This document shows, in pieces, positions 1 through 9,046 of a stretch of DNA of 64,000 nt. The DNA is taken from assembly GCF_008973755.1 (NCBI RefSeq), contig NZ_WBOM01000005.1:1-64000 (forward strand). Reading direction: 5' to 3'. Position 1 is the first letter of the stretch. The number at the start of each line of letters is the position of its first letter. This stretch comes from Nitrincola alkalilacustris. Its GTDB lineage: Bacteria > Pseudomonadota > Gammaproteobacteria > Pseudomonadales > Balneatricaceae. Below the pieces are notes generated by a model, which saw only the letters and a list, made by a program, of their open reading frames with translations, was not told where the DNA came from and ran no database searches. The position numbers and the translations under genes are program-made.

Positions 1-31
1 TTGGCTGACGCGACAGACAAAGGCTAGAATC

Positions 32-50
32 AGGTAACAGAACTTTACCT
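32..50 (+). other. Hairpin upstream of transposase
   Basis: AGGTAA (32-37) and TTACCT (45-50) are perfect inverted arms around a 7-nt loop, 15 nt before the transposase start. Such a leader hairpin could limit translation of read-through mRNA, as is known for other insertion sequences. That role is inference. Confidence 0.35.
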
Positions 51-65
51 CACAGGTGGCAAGGG

Positions 66-1613
66 ATGGCGCGGTATAAACACTACGATTACAACCAAAC
101 CAAGATGATCCCGCTGCGGTTTGCGGATCAGATCCAGCCTGGCACATTCGAATATACACTCAATCATGTCGTGGATAACGATCTCGATCTGAGTGTGTTT
201 GAATCCCGCTATCGCAATGATTACAACGGTGCCCCGGCCTATGATCCGGCGATTCTGCTGAAGGTGGTATTGTTCGCCTACTCCAGAGGCATCACCAGCA
301 GCCGTAAAATTGCACAGGCTTGCCGTGAGAATGTCCAGTTCATGGCCCTGTCAGCCGATAGCCAGCCGCATCACAGCACGATTGCCGACTTTATTTCCCG
401 CATGGATGAAGTGATTGCACCGCTGTTCATGCATGTTCTGATGGTGTGTGATGGCCTGAACCTGATCGGTCGGGAGATGTTTGCCATTGATGGCTGCAAG
501 ATGCCATCCAATGCGGCCAAGGAGTGGAGCGGTACGCGTGCAGAGTTGAGCCGTAAGCAAGCCAAGATCGACCGTGCTGTGGAGCGGATGCTGAAGGCGC
601 ACCAGCAGGGCGATCAGCAGGATCAGCCAGTTGACATCACCGCTCGTGAACAGGCCCAGATCGAAAAACTGGAAAAGGTGTCAGCCAAGATAAAAAAGCA
701 CTTGGAGACTGCCCCTGAACGGCTTGGCCAGCGGGGTACACCAGTCAAAGGGAATATCACCGATCCTGACAGTGCCAAGATGAAGACATCGAAAGGCGTC
801 ATTCAGGGCTATAACGGCGTCGCCGCAGTGGACAGCAAACACCAGATCATTGTTCATGCCGAAGCCTATGGCGCAGGGCAGGAACAGCACACTCTGAAGC
901 CGATGTTGCTGGGCATTCGGCGTCAGTTCAAGCAATGCGCGGGTGATGAGCACATCCTGCAACAGGCCCGGATCACGGCGGACAGCGGCTTTCACAGTGA
1001 AGCCAATATGAAGCTGATCTATCGCCTCGGTATCGATGGTTACATTGCTGACAATCAGTTCCGCAAACGTGATCCCCGGTTCACAGACTCCATCACCTTC
1101 AATGAGGCTAAAGCCCAGCGCCGCAAAGAGCGTGGCGGTCAGGTGGCGAAGCGCTTTACACCGGGCGACTTTGACTATGATCCGGTGACGGAAACCTGCC
1201 GCTGCCCGGCTGGTAAGCCGATGTGGAAACGCTTCAAGGGGCAGATAGCCGAGCAGGACACGATCAGCTTCCAGGGGTATCGGCAGCACTGCGGGGCATG
1301 TGCGTTGAGGCATCAATGCCTGCGTCGGGCCGATCAAGTGGATGGACGTCAGGTGCGCTTTATCCTGAGTGATCGCAAGACAGTGCCGGGCTTTATCGAG
1401 AAAATGAAGCAGAAGATCGACAGCCCGATGGGACGGCATATCTACAGCCAGCGACTAGGCACGGTGGAACCGGTGTTTGGCAATCTGGAAAGCAACAAGG
1501 GGATGAATCGGTTTACTCTGAGAGGCAAAACCAAGGTCAACGCCCAATGGATGATGTACTGTATGGTGCATAATATCGAGAAGATCGCGACACAGGGGCA
1601 GCAAAGCCATTAA
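66..1613 (+). CDS. IS1182 family transposase
   Basis: This is a 515-residue transposase of the IS1182 type, which moves the element by DDE chemistry. The N-terminal part (about residues 1-110) matches the DUF772-like domain of this family, with the PAYDPAILLKVVLFAYSRG segment. The central catalytic portion includes the ADSGFHSE segment typical of the RNase H-like core. A cysteine-rich stretch (CRCPAGKPMWKR, then CGACALRHQCLR) and a C-terminal RFTLRGKTKVNAQWMMYCMVHNI-type tail complete the usual architecture. The frame is intact and full length, so it may be active. It is convergent with the damaged binding-protein gene at 1716-1991. Confidence 0.93.
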   Translation: MARYKHYDYNQTKMIPLRFADQIQPGTFEYTLNHVVDNDLDLSVFESRYRNDYNGAPAYDPAILLKVVLFAYSRGITSSRKIAQACRENVQFMALSADSQPHHSTIADFISRMDEVIAPLFMHVLMVCDGLNLIGREMFAIDGCKMPSNAAKEWSGTRAELSRKQAKIDRAVERMLKAHQQGDQQDQPVDITAREQAQIEKLEKVSAKIKKHLETAPERLGQRGTPVKGNITDPDSAKMKTSKGVIQGYNGVAAVDSKHQIIVHAEAYGAGQEQHTLKPMLLGIRRQFKQCAGDEHILQQARITADSGFHSEANMKLIYRLGIDGYIADNQFRKRDPRFTDSITFNEAKAQRRKERGGQVAKRFTPGDFDYDPVTETCRCPAGKPMWKRFKGQIAEQDTISFQGYRQHCGACALRHQCLRRADQVDGRQVRFILSDRKTVPGFIEKMKQKIDSPMGRHIYSQRLGTVEPVFGNLESNKGMNRFTLRGKTKVNAQWMMYCMVHNIEKIATQGQQSH

Positions 1614-1715
1614 GTGGCAATTGGTGCTGCTAATGGTGCGTTGAGCGCATCAAGTTCTGAATACAGGCTGTTTGAATGGGTGATTGAGTTTATCAGTTCG
1701 AGCAGAAAATAATCA

Positions 1716-1991
1716 TCAGAATAAAGGGCGGGCTGTTGATGCTGGGGATTTTGATTTCAAAATGTCTAATCCGACAGGCTCGTTGGGTACATGCATGAAC
1801 ACGCTGCTGTAGCCCATTTCGTTAATAACTGCCTTCAACAACTCCAGTTCAAATCCTGCCCCGTCCTGCATCTGAATGTAGGGCGGTTTGTCCATGCCAA
1901 CGAGAATGCTCAGGATTTTGTCCTGCGCAATCGCCAGGGGAGCCAGCAGGCACAGGGTAAAAAAGATGAGTAGTGACCTGAAAACACGCAT
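1716..1991 (-). pseudogene. Truncated periplasmic amino-acid-type solute-binding protein
   Basis: The frame begins with a clear signal peptide (hydrophobic residues 7-20, cleavage after AIA-Q). The next segment, KPPYIQMQDGAGFELELLKA, is typical of bacterial extracellular solute-binding protein family 3. Recognisable sequence stops near residue 70 (HVPNE), after which about 20 unrelated residues run to a stop next to the insertion sequence. Intact family members are about 240-270 residues, so most of the domain is missing. Disruption by the adjacent insertion sequence is the simplest explanation. The remnant cannot form a binding protein. Confidence 0.75.
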
Positions 1992-2023
1992 CAGCTTTCC
2001 TCATTGTCGGCGTTGGTGTTTGA

Positions 2024-2671
2024 TCAGTCTCGCGTTTGCAAGACCAGATCCCACCCGCCGAGGTCTTTCCAGCGATTCACAATCAGGCAGAATAGCTCAG
2101 CTGTTTTCAGTGTATCATAGAGTGCAGAATGGGCCAGTTTGTTGTCGAACTCGATACCTGCGACGTCGCAGGCCTTGGCTAGAACCGTCTGTCCGAATGC
2201 CAGGCCTGCCAGCGTGGCGGTGTCAAAGGTGGAGAAGGGATGAAAGGGGTTGCGTTTGATCTGGCAGCGCTCGGTTGCACGATTGACAAAGCCATGGTCG
2301 AATGAGGCGTTATGGCCAACCAGTACAGCACGTTTGCAGCCGTTGGACTTGATCGCTTTGCGGATCGGCTTGAAAATGGACTCCAGTGCGGCGGCTTCAT
2401 CGATCGCATTGCGTGCAGGGTCATCGGGATTGATGCCGGTGAATGCCAGTGCTGATGGTTCCAGATTGGCACCGGGGAATGGTTTGATATTGGCGCTGTA
2501 GCTCTGGTCGACCAGGAGATAGCCGGTCTCATCCATGGTCAGGGTGACGGCGGCAATTTCAAGCAGGGCATCGGTAGTGGCGTTGAAACCGGCGGTTTCG
2601 ACATCAACAACGACCGGGAGATAACCGCGGAAGCGGTCAGCCATCAGGCTAAATCCGTCTGTGGGAGTCAA
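2024..2671 (-). CDS. rnt: Ribonuclease T
   Basis: RNase T is a 3'-5' exoribonuclease that trims the CCA ends of tRNA and matures 5S and 23S rRNA. The DEDDh exonuclease residues are visible: D23 and E25 in [10 protein letters not shown]125 in HNASFDHGF, and H181 and D186 in AHSALYDT. The length of 215 residues fits the family. The preferred start is TTG at 2671, which has an AAGGA ribosome-binding site about 5 nt upstream. The alternative ATG at 2644 would shorten the protein by nine residues. It is divergent from motY. Pseudomonas has the same neighbours with pyrC between them, and pyrC is absent here. Confidence 0.95.
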   Translation of the reverse strand: MTPTDGFSLMADRFRGYLPVVVDVETAGFNATTDALLEIAAVTLTMDETGYLLVDQSYSANIKPFPGANLEPSALAFTGINPDDPARNAIDEAAALESIFKPIRKAIKSNGCKRAVLVGHNASFDHGFVNRATERCQIKRNPFHPFSTFDTATLAGLAFGQTVLAKACDVAGIEFDNKLAHSALYDTLKTAELFCLIVNRWKDLGGWDLVLQTRD

Positions 2672-2835
2672 ACGTAATCCTTAAAAACAGGTAAATGAGT
2701 GGCCGATATTGTAACAGTTGCCGAACGGCATTCAAAACCGGATCTAAAGGAACGGGCCGGCCGGCCGATAGTTCGAAGGATGTCGCAAGGTATGATTCAA
2801 GGGTTTTCAGGGCCAGGAGTGCAAGTGCGCATACT

Positions 2836-3696
2836 ATGACGAAACTGTGGTTCTTCCGGCTGATGGCTATTGCAGCGCTGGTGCCTGTTCAGGCTGCGAG
2901 TGGTGCAACCTTTCGTGCGCCGATTGATGATACCCGCTGGGAGATAGAAGCATCGCACTTCGAGTGCCGTATGATGCATCAGATTCCAGCGTTCGGCTAT
3001 GCCATATTTGAGCATGAAGCGGGCGAAACACTGAACTTCAATCTGGTACCGACTCAGCAGCAACAGATTCAGGGCACAGTGAGATTGATCGCAGAGGCGC
3101 CATCCTGGCAGCCCGGTATCGTTCCGGAAATCATCGGCGAAATGCCTGTTCAGTCTGGACGAGTTCGGGTAAATGGCAGTAGCGCAACTCAGATGATGGC
3201 AGCACTTTATCGGGGGCTGAGCCCGACTTTCAGCGGCCAGAACTGGTATCAGTCGGCCCAGCCAGTCAGTGTGGGTATCTCGTCGGTCAACTTCAAATCC
3301 GCTTACAGTGACTATATGGACTGTGTGGCTCAATTGCTGCCGGTCAACTATCGCCAGATTGCCCGAACCGCTGTGCTCTTTCCGTCTGCGCAGGTTATGC
3401 TGTCGGATGCGACCAGGGATCGCCTGGATCTGATCGTGCAGTATGTACAGCACGATGATACGGTCACCACCATCTATGTCGATGGCCACAGTGACAATGT
3501 CGGCAGGCGTCTTCTGAACCGTGATCTGTCCAAGCGTCGTGCTGAGGAAGTGACCAATTACCTGTTGCAGCGGGGTATTGATGAATCTATGATCATTACC
3601 CGTTATCATGGTGAGCGTTATCCGGTCGTGGCGAATAATACGCCGGAAAACAGGACCAGAAATCGTCGTGTCACCATACGCCTTGAGCGTGAATAG
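2836..3696 (+). CDS. motY: Sodium-type flagellar protein MotY (OmpA domain)
   Basis: MotY forms the T-ring around polar flagellar motors and anchors the stator to peptidoglycan. The frame is open from 2695, but the signal peptide (MTKLWFFRLMAIAALVPVQAASG) begins at the ATG at 2836, giving 286 residues, usual for MotY. AGGAG lies at 2815-2819, a rather long 16 nt from this start. The N-terminal MotY domain opens with FRAPIDDTRWEIEASHFEC. The C-terminal OmpA-like peptidoglycan-binding domain shows DGHSDNVG and NRTRNRRVTI. It sits upstream of argG, as in Pseudomonas. A polar, sodium- or proton-driven flagellum is inferred. Confidence 0.9.
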   Translation: MTKLWFFRLMAIAALVPVQAASGATFRAPIDDTRWEIEASHFECRMMHQIPAFGYAIFEHEAGETLNFNLVPTQQQQIQGTVRLIAEAPSWQPGIVPEIIGEMPVQSGRVRVNGSSATQMMAALYRGLSPTFSGQNWYQSAQPVSVGISSVNFKSAYSDYMDCVAQLLPVNYRQIARTAVLFPSAQVMLSDATRDRLDLIVQYVQHDDTVTTIYVDGHSDNVGRRLLNRDLSKRRAEEVTNYLLQRGIDESMIITRYHGERYPVVANNTPENRTRNRRVTIRLERE

Positions 3697-3810
3697 AGGC
3701 GTGCTGGCCCGCTTTCTGTTAAAATTCCCGACTTGTTTGTCGTAAGTCCGAATTTGTAGTCAGAATTAAGTTATCAAAGATAATTAATCCGAATTTAGTA
3801 ACTCAGATGA

Positions 3811-3834
3811 CCGGCTCCTTGACAGGCCAGCCGG
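3811..3834 (+). other. Hairpin in the argG leader
   Basis: CCGGCT (3811-3816) pairs with AGCCGG (3829-3834), with further CCT/AGG pairing inside, and two or three T residues follow. It could be a weak terminator of motY or part of the argG 5' leader. I saw no convincing ArgR box in the spacer. Confidence 0.35.
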
Positions 3835-3856
3835 TTTCAGTGATCTGGAGCGTTGT

Positions 3857-5083
3857 ATGTCCGAAATCAAAAAGGTCGTGCTGGCTTATTCCGGCGGCCT
3901 GGATACTTCTGTAATCGTGCGTTGGTTGCAGGATACCTATAATTGCGAAGTGGTAACCTTTACGGCTGACATAGGTCAGGGTGAAGAGGTGGAACCAGCG
4001 CGCAGCAAAGCTCAGGCGCTGGGTGTCAAGGAGATCTACATTGAGGATCTGCGCGAAGAGTTCGTGCGCGATTATGTATTCCCGATGTTCCGTGCCAACA
4101 CCATCTACGAAGGCGAATATCTGCTGGGTACGTCCATTGCGCGCCCTCTGATTGCCAAACGCCTGATCGAGATCGCCAATGAGACCGGTGCAGATGCCAT
4201 CTCTCATGGTGCTACCGGTAAAGGTAATGATCAGGTTCGTTTCGAGCTGGGTGCCTATGCGCTCAAGCCTGGCGTCAAGGTGATTGCGCCCTGGCGTGAA
4301 TGGGATCTGACCTCGCGTGAAAAACTGATGCAGTATTGCGAAGAGCGCAATATTCCGGTTGATTTCGCAGGCAAGAAAAAGAAATCTCCCTACTCCATGG
4401 ATGCCAACCTGCTGCATATCTCCTACGAAGGCGGCATTCTGGAAGATCCCTGGGCAGAAGCTGAAGAAGAGATGTGGCGCTGGAGCGTCAGCCCTGAAGC
4501 AGCGCCTGATGAGCCGACCTATCTGGTACTGACTTACAGCAAGGGCGATATCGTTGCGATCGATGGCGAGCAGATGAGCCCGGCTACCGTGCTGGAAACG
4601 CTGAACCGTATCGGTGGTGCCAATGGTGTTGGCCGTCTGGATATCGTCGAGAACCGTTTTGTCGGCATGAAGTCACGCGGCTGTTATGAAACACCGGGCG
4701 GCACCATCATGATGAAGGCCCACCGTGCGATTGAGTCTCTGACTCTGGATCGTGAAGTGGCGCATCTCAAGGACTCGCTGATGCCACGCTACGCCGAAAT
4801 GATCTATAACGGCTTCTGGTGGTCTGAAGAGCGCAAGATGATGCAGCAGATGATCGACTTCAGTCAGCGTCATGTGAATGGTGAAGTGCGCGTCAAACTC
4901 TATAAGGGCAGCGTATCTGCAGTGGGTCGTCGTTCTGATGACAGTCTGTTTGATGAAAGCATTGCTACCTTTGAGGATGATGCCGGTTCCTACAATCAGA
5001 AGGATGCCGAGGGCTTCATCAAGCTGAATGCGCTGCGTATGCGGATCGCAGCCAGCAAAGGGCGTAATCTGCTGGATGATTGA
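3857..5083 (+). CDS. argG: Argininosuccinate synthase
   Basis: The enzyme joins citrulline and aspartate using ATP, the penultimate step of arginine synthesis in the cytoplasm. The protein has 408 residues, as in the type found in Pseudomonas. The ATP-binding SGGLDTS motif is at residues 12-18. Other family signatures are [16 protein letters not shown] and [17 protein letters not shown]. The ATG start lies 160 bp after motY. A strong terminator follows at 5104-5132, so the gene is probably monocistronic. Confidence 0.97.
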   Translation: MSEIKKVVLAYSGGLDTSVIVRWLQDTYNCEVVTFTADIGQGEEVEPARSKAQALGVKEIYIEDLREEFVRDYVFPMFRANTIYEGEYLLGTSIARPLIAKRLIEIANETGADAISHGATGKGNDQVRFELGAYALKPGVKVIAPWREWDLTSREKLMQYCEERNIPVDFAGKKKKSPYSMDANLLHISYEGGILEDPWAEAEEEMWRWSVSPEAAPDEPTYLVLTYSKGDIVAIDGEQMSPATVLETLNRIGGANGVGRLDIVENRFVGMKSRGCYETPGGTIMMKAHRAIESLTLDREVAHLKDSLMPRYAEMIYNGFWWSEERKMMQQMIDFSQRHVNGEVRVKLYKGSVSAVGRRSDDSLFDESIATFEDDAGSYNQKDAEGFIKLNALRMRIAASKGRNLLDD

Positions 5084-5103
5084 TCAGGCGCTGCCTGCTT
5101 TGA

Positions 5104-5132
5104 AACAAGCCCCGCTCTCTGCGGGGTTTGTT
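5104..5132 (+). terminator. Rho-independent terminator after argG
   Basis: A 12-bp stem with one G-T pair (5104-5115 against 5121-5132) has a GC-rich core CCCCGC/GCGGGG and a 5-nt loop. Its 3' arm ends in a T-rich tract. Confidence 0.85.
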
Positions 5133-5236
5133 ATTTCAGTCCGATGCCGGTATAAACTGGCTAGTGCTCTGATTTTCATGCTACTTTTTAACAACCTGAG
5201 ATCAGGGGGCGTTGCAGTCACGTTCAGGTTGGAGTT

Positions 5237-6814
5237 ATGACCAATACCTTTGCCGAACACTCGGTACTGATAGTCGAGAAGAATCTGGAGCAGTTGGAAG
5301 AACTCAGGGTGATGCTGAGTGGCTACGGCTTTGTGGATATTCAGGTTGCTTCGTCTGTGAATATGGCGGTCAGTGTGCTGACCTCGACGGTCATCGATGT
5401 CTGCTTTATCGCCTATGATCTGGGCTCCCGCGAAAAAAATGGCCTGCAGGTGCTGCAGGAGCTTCATGTTGCTGGCCGGCGCCAGTTCTCCACCTGTTTC
5501 GTTCTTGTCATTGATCCTGAGCGCTCAGAACTGCTGTTCGGCTCGCCCGAAAACTCTCCTGATGGCTACATCTCCAAACCCTATGATCCTGTGAGAATTC
5601 GCTCTCGGATCGAGAAAATGCTGCGTGCAAAGTCTTATCTCAAACCCGCTGAGCAACTTTTGGATACCGGGAAGTTGCAAGAGAGCTATGAGTGCTGTGA
5701 CAGAATAGCGCGACAATTTCCGGGGCTGCAGGGGCAGTTGCAGCGTTTGAAGGGTATGATTCTACTGGAAAAAAAGGATTTCGCCGGCGCACTGTCCCTG
5801 TTTGAGGAGATGGTGCGCGTCCAAGACAAGCCCTGGGTCAGGGTGGCGATTGGCATCAGCAGTTTTCATACGGGTAACTATCAGCGCTGTCGTGACGAGA
5901 TGCAGGGTGTGATTGATCAACAGCAGGTGTGCGTTGAGGCGTTTACCTGGATGGCCAGACTCCATTGGCTGATGGGCGAGCGCAACCAGGCACTGACTCT
6001 GCTGCGCAAGGCAGTGATGTTGCAGCCGACCGTTCCTCTTCTGCAGGCGGAGCTGGCCAGCATGGCGGCTTACTCATCAGAGTGGCGCATGGCTGCGGAT
6101 GGATATCGCGCCGCAATCGAATATGCGCGCTACTCACCCTTTCAGCGTGCTGATTACTATATGGGTTATGTACGTGTGTTGCTGAAACAGATAGAGGAAT
6201 CCAGAGGCGATAACTCAGCACTGGTGGCCGATGCGATCAGGATGCTGGAGCTGGCTCGGCATGATTTTGTGGATAATCTGGGCATCCGTTTCAAGAGTCG
6301 CTTGCTGGTATCCGAACTTTATCGCAGCAAGGGCGAGCCTCGCAGTTCTGATCTGGTTGCGTCTGAAGCAGTACGGCTTTTTGAGCGGCTGGATCTGTCC
6401 ATGCAGGCGGAATGTATGGATCTGCTGGTGGATGGACTGGAAAGAACAACCCAGGATGTCGTCTGTAAGCAGCATAAACAGGATGTGGCGCGTCAGTTGA
6501 CCACCATGGAGTGGGGGAGGGCCAATATGCGCGGGCTGATGGGGTTTCGCAGCCGTGAGCTGAATGAAGCGTTCGTGCAGTTCAAGTATGCCTACAGCCT
6601 TGTGCCCGATAATATTGCTGTGGCACTTAATCTGCTGCATGCTGGGCTGGAGTTGTTGAAATCCAATGCTGATACTGATCCAGAAGTGCTCACCAGTTGT
6701 GCAGCTGTTGTGACAGGGCTTGATTTCGGTGCCTTGAGCAGCCGTCAGTTGCAGCGATATCAGACGCTCGCTGAGCGTTTTGCGCTGCAGTTGCGACCGG
6801 CAGAGATTGCATAA
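5237..6814 (+). CDS. Response-regulator receiver protein with TPR repeats
   Basis: Residues 1-130 form a CheY-like receiver domain, with the likely phospho-acceptor D61 (FIAYDLG) and conserved lysine K114 (ISKPYD). The acidic pocket is atypical: E14 occupies the position of the usual Asp pair, so phosphorylation may be altered. The remainder (about 135-520) is built of tetratricopeptide-like helices, for example SLFEEMVRVQ and ALTLLRKAVMLQP, with no DNA-binding or enzymatic output domain. It probably acts through protein-protein contacts. A terminator at 6853-6874 separates it from the mevalonate operon. Its partner kinase is not in the window. Confidence 0.8.
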   Translation: MTNTFAEHSVLIVEKNLEQLEELRVMLSGYGFVDIQVASSVNMAVSVLTSTVIDVCFIAYDLGSREKNGLQVLQELHVAGRRQFSTCFVLVIDPERSELLFGSPENSPDGYISKPYDPVRIRSRIEKMLRAKSYLKPAEQLLDTGKLQESYECCDRIARQFPGLQGQLQRLKGMILLEKKDFAGALSLFEEMVRVQDKPWVRVAIGISSFHTGNYQRCRDEMQGVIDQQQVCVEAFTWMARLHWLMGERNQALTLLRKAVMLQPTVPLLQAELASMAAYSSEWRMAADGYRAAIEYARYSPFQRADYYMGYVRVLLKQIEESRGDNSALVADAIRMLELARHDFVDNLGIRFKSRLLVSELYRSKGEPRSSDLVASEAVRLFERLDLSMQAECMDLLVDGLERTTQDVVCKQHKQDVARQLTTMEWGRANMRGLMGFRSRELNEAFVQFKYAYSLVPDNIAVALNLLHAGLELLKSNADTDPEVLTSCAAVVTGLDFGALSSRQLQRYQTLAERFALQLRPAEIA

Positions 6815-6852
6815 CGCGGTAGGGGTGGATAAAATTTTCACCTGAGGGTTGC

Positions 6853-6874
6853 AGGGCTTGTGGCCCTTTTTTTG
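6853..6874 (+). terminator. Rho-independent terminator before the mevalonate operon
   Basis: AGGGC (6853-6857) pairs with GCCCT (6863-6867) and is followed by a run of seven T. It ends the receiver-TPR transcript. It also argues that the HMG-CoA reductase start lies downstream of this point, although the frame is open from 6849. Confidence 0.8.
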
Positions 6875-6941
6875 TTTATGTCAGGATGACGCTGTACCCC
6901 GTGCACAGGCGTGCATCGAAGGGGTGGTAACTCAAAACCTT

Positions 6942-7979
6942 ATGAAGTCGCATAAAATACTTCAGGCACCTGTACCCATGCGCTGGGTCGGGCCTTTGAA
7001 AATCACGGGGCAAACGCTGAATGAAAGCATCAGCGTTCCCCTGGCCACCTATGAAACGCCTTTGTGGCATTCGGTCGGCAGAGGTGCGCGAGTATCGGTG
7101 CTGACGGAAGGGATCAATACCAGTGTGATCGACGAGCGGATGACCCGCTCGATTCTGTTGGAAGCAGACGATGCCATGGCAGCCCATCAGGCGGTGACTT
7201 CAATTAAGCTGCGACAGGCAGAGCTGGATGCGGTTGTCGCTCAGAGCAGTCGTTTTGCGCGCCTGATCGATATGCACAGCCAGATTGTCGGTAATCTGCT
7301 CTATCTGCGCCTTGAGTTCACTACCGGCGATGCTTCTGGCCACAATATGGTGACCAATGCGGCCGACAGACTGATTCCCTGGATACTGCAGCAGTATCCC
7401 AATCTGAGATACAGTTCCATCTCCGCCAACTATTGCACTGATAAGAAAGCCAGTGCCGTGAACGGGATACTGGGGCGCGGTAAATATGTCGTCAGTGAAA
7501 TAGTGATCCCGCGCAGCCTGTGTGAGCGTAGACTCAAGACCACACCGGAAAAGGTGGTGGATCTGAATATCAAGAAAAACCTGATCGGGACGATGATTGC
7601 CGGTGGCCTGCGCAGCGCCAATGCGCACTTTGCGAATATGCTGCTGGGTTTTTATCTTGCGACAGGGCAGGATGCCGCCAATATCATCGAGGGGTCGCAG
7701 GGTATGGTGCATGCTGAACTCCGAGGCGAAGATCTTTATTTCTCCTGCACCCTGCCTAACCTGATTGTCGGCAGTGTCGGTAATGGCAAGGGTATCGATT
7801 TCGTGGAAGAGAATCTGCGCCTGCTCGGTTGTCGCGAAGAGCGCGAACCAGGTGCCAATGCGCGGCGTCTGGCTGCTATATGCGCCGCGACTGTACTGTG
7901 TGGCGAGTTGTCTTTACTGGCGGCTCAGACCAATCCAGGTGAGCTGATGGAAGCTCACCTCAAACTGGAGCGTTCATGA
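6942..7979 (+). CDS. HMG-CoA reductase, class I-like
   Basis: The enzyme reduces HMG-CoA to mevalonate, the committed step of the mevalonate pathway. The chosen ATG at 6942 gives 345 residues. The frame is open back to 6849 but would then overlap a terminator; GTG at 6924 is another option. Class I signatures are present: NYCTDKKASAVN, where class II enzymes differ, and TGDASGHNM for the nucleotide site. The expected catalytic residues are E38 (YETP), K168 (TDKK), D244 (ATGQD) and H339 (EAHLKLERS). There is no membrane anchor, so it is a soluble archaeal/bacterial form. It is the first gene of the operon, and its stop overlaps the next start (ATGA). NADPH preference is inferred from the class. 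Confidence 0.92.
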   Translation: MKSHKILQAPVPMRWVGPLKITGQTLNESISVPLATYETPLWHSVGRGARVSVLTEGINTSVIDERMTRSILLEADDAMAAHQAVTSIKLRQAELDAVVAQSSRFARLIDMHSQIVGNLLYLRLEFTTGDASGHNMVTNAADRLIPWILQQYPNLRYSSISANYCTDKKASAVNGILGRGKYVVSEIVIPRSLCERRLKTTPEKVVDLNIKKNLIGTMIAGGLRSANAHFANMLLGFYLATGQDAANIIEGSQGMVHAELRGEDLYFSCTLPNLIVGSVGNGKGIDFVEENLRLLGCREEREPGANARRLAAICAATVLCGELSLLAAQTNPGELMEAHLKLERS

Positions 7980-9031
7980 CCGATCAGACCAATGATCGAA
8001 AGATCGAGCACATACAAGTGATTCGAGATGATCCGGCCACTGATCGCTCCAAAGCTTATTTTGATCGCATACATCTGATGCATCGTGCCTTGCCTGAACT
8101 GGATTTGAGCCGTATTGATCCCTCCGTCGAATTTCTTGGCAAAAAGTTGCGTTTTCCACTGCTGATCTCCTCCATGACTGGGGGGGATCATGATCTGGTC
8201 AGAACCATTAACCAGAATCTGGCGACGGCAGCCGAGCGTTGTCAGGTGGCGATGGGTGTTGGCTCGCAGCGTGTCATGTTTACGCAGCCGGCGGCGCGCG
8301 CAAGTTTTGACCTGCGTGGGTTTGCACCGACCACCGTATTAATTGCCAATGTCGGCGCGGTTCAGCTTAACTATGGTTTTGATGCACAACGCTGTCGCGA
8401 CGTGATGGATGTTTTGGGTGCCGATGCGCTGTTTCTGCATCTTAACCCCTTGCAGGAGGCGGTTCAGCCGGAAGGGGATACCAATTTTTCCGGTATTGCC
8501 GATGCGATAGGGCGGTTGCGGCAGGCACTTGATAAACCAATTATTTTGAAAGAGGTGGGTTCCGGCCTCTCTCCGGCAGATATTCAACTGGGGCTGGATC
8601 AGGGTATCCGCTATTTTGATATCGCCGGTTCCGGCGGGACCTCCTGGAGCCGTATCGAGCATCATCGACGCTCTGATAAGAGCGCCGATACGAGCACCGA
8701 TCAAAGCACAGGTCTCGGTGTCCGTTTCCAGGACTGGGGGTTGCCGACACCTCTGGCATTGAAACTGGCAGAGCCATTTCTGGATCGTGCAACGCTGCTC
8801 GCCAGTGGTGGTATCAGAGATGGGATTGATATGGCGAAATCTGTTATACTCGGCGCCACGCTTTGCGGGGTCGCAGCACCATTGCTGCAACCTGCCATGG
8901 AATCAGCAGATGCGGTTGTGGCTGTGATAGAAAGACTACACCGTGAATTTATTACAGCGATGTTTCTACTCGGTACCCCAGATCTGGCAACCCTGTACAG
9001 GAACAAAGCGCTTATCGTCGAAGAGCGTTGA
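7976..9031 (+). CDS. fni: Isopentenyl-diphosphate isomerase, type II (FMN-dependent)
   Basis: It interconverts IPP and DMAPP using reduced FMN, unlike the unrelated type I enzyme. The 351-residue protein shows the family segments SSMTGGD, GVGSQRV, ANVGAVQLNYG, HLNPLQEAVQPEGDTNF and KEVGSGLS. The phosphate/FMN sites DIAGSGGTSW and ASGGIRDG are also present. After the GTSW motif there is a Ser/Thr/Asp-rich insertion (RSDKSADTSTDQSTG) that looks like a flexible loop. The start overlaps the reductase stop by 4 nt, indicating translational coupling. Confidence 0.95.
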   Translation: MTDQTNDRKIEHIQVIRDDPATDRSKAYFDRIHLMHRALPELDLSRIDPSVEFLGKKLRFPLLISSMTGGDHDLVRTINQNLATAAERCQVAMGVGSQRVMFTQPAARASFDLRGFAPTTVLIANVGAVQLNYGFDAQRCRDVMDVLGADALFLHLNPLQEAVQPEGDTNFSGIADAIGRLRQALDKPIILKEVGSGLSPADIQLGLDQGIRYFDIAGSGGTSWSRIEHHRRSDKSADTSTDQSTGLGVRFQDWGLPTPLALKLAEPFLDRATLLASGGIRDGIDMAKSVILGATLCGVAAPLLQPAMESADAVVAVIERLHREFITAMFLLGTPDLATLYRNKALIVEER

Positions 9032-9046
9032 GGAAAGAATCCGGAT

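Larger units (their letters stand above)
1..1715 (+). mobile_element. IS1182-type insertion sequence (boundaries uncertain)
   Basis: The stretch carries a single full-length transposase gene and abuts a truncated host gene, as expected for an inserted element. The left end probably lies before the window. The right end lies somewhere between the transposase stop (1613) and about 1785, where the neighbouring binding-protein reading frame becomes recognisable. I could not identify matching terminal inverted repeats or a target-site duplication, so both limits are approximate. Confidence 0.6.

Noticed and set aside
681-1439. Long minus-strand open frame opposite the transposase
   Set aside because: It is the antisense shadow of the intact transposase and resembles no protein family.
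2797-3609. 270-codon minus-strand frame opposite motY
   Set aside because: It lies fully antisense to a gene with clear MotY and OmpA motifs.
3697-3856. Possible ArgR boxes ahead of argG
   Set aside because: AT-rich stretches exist but none shows a convincing paired TGNATWWWWATNCA match.
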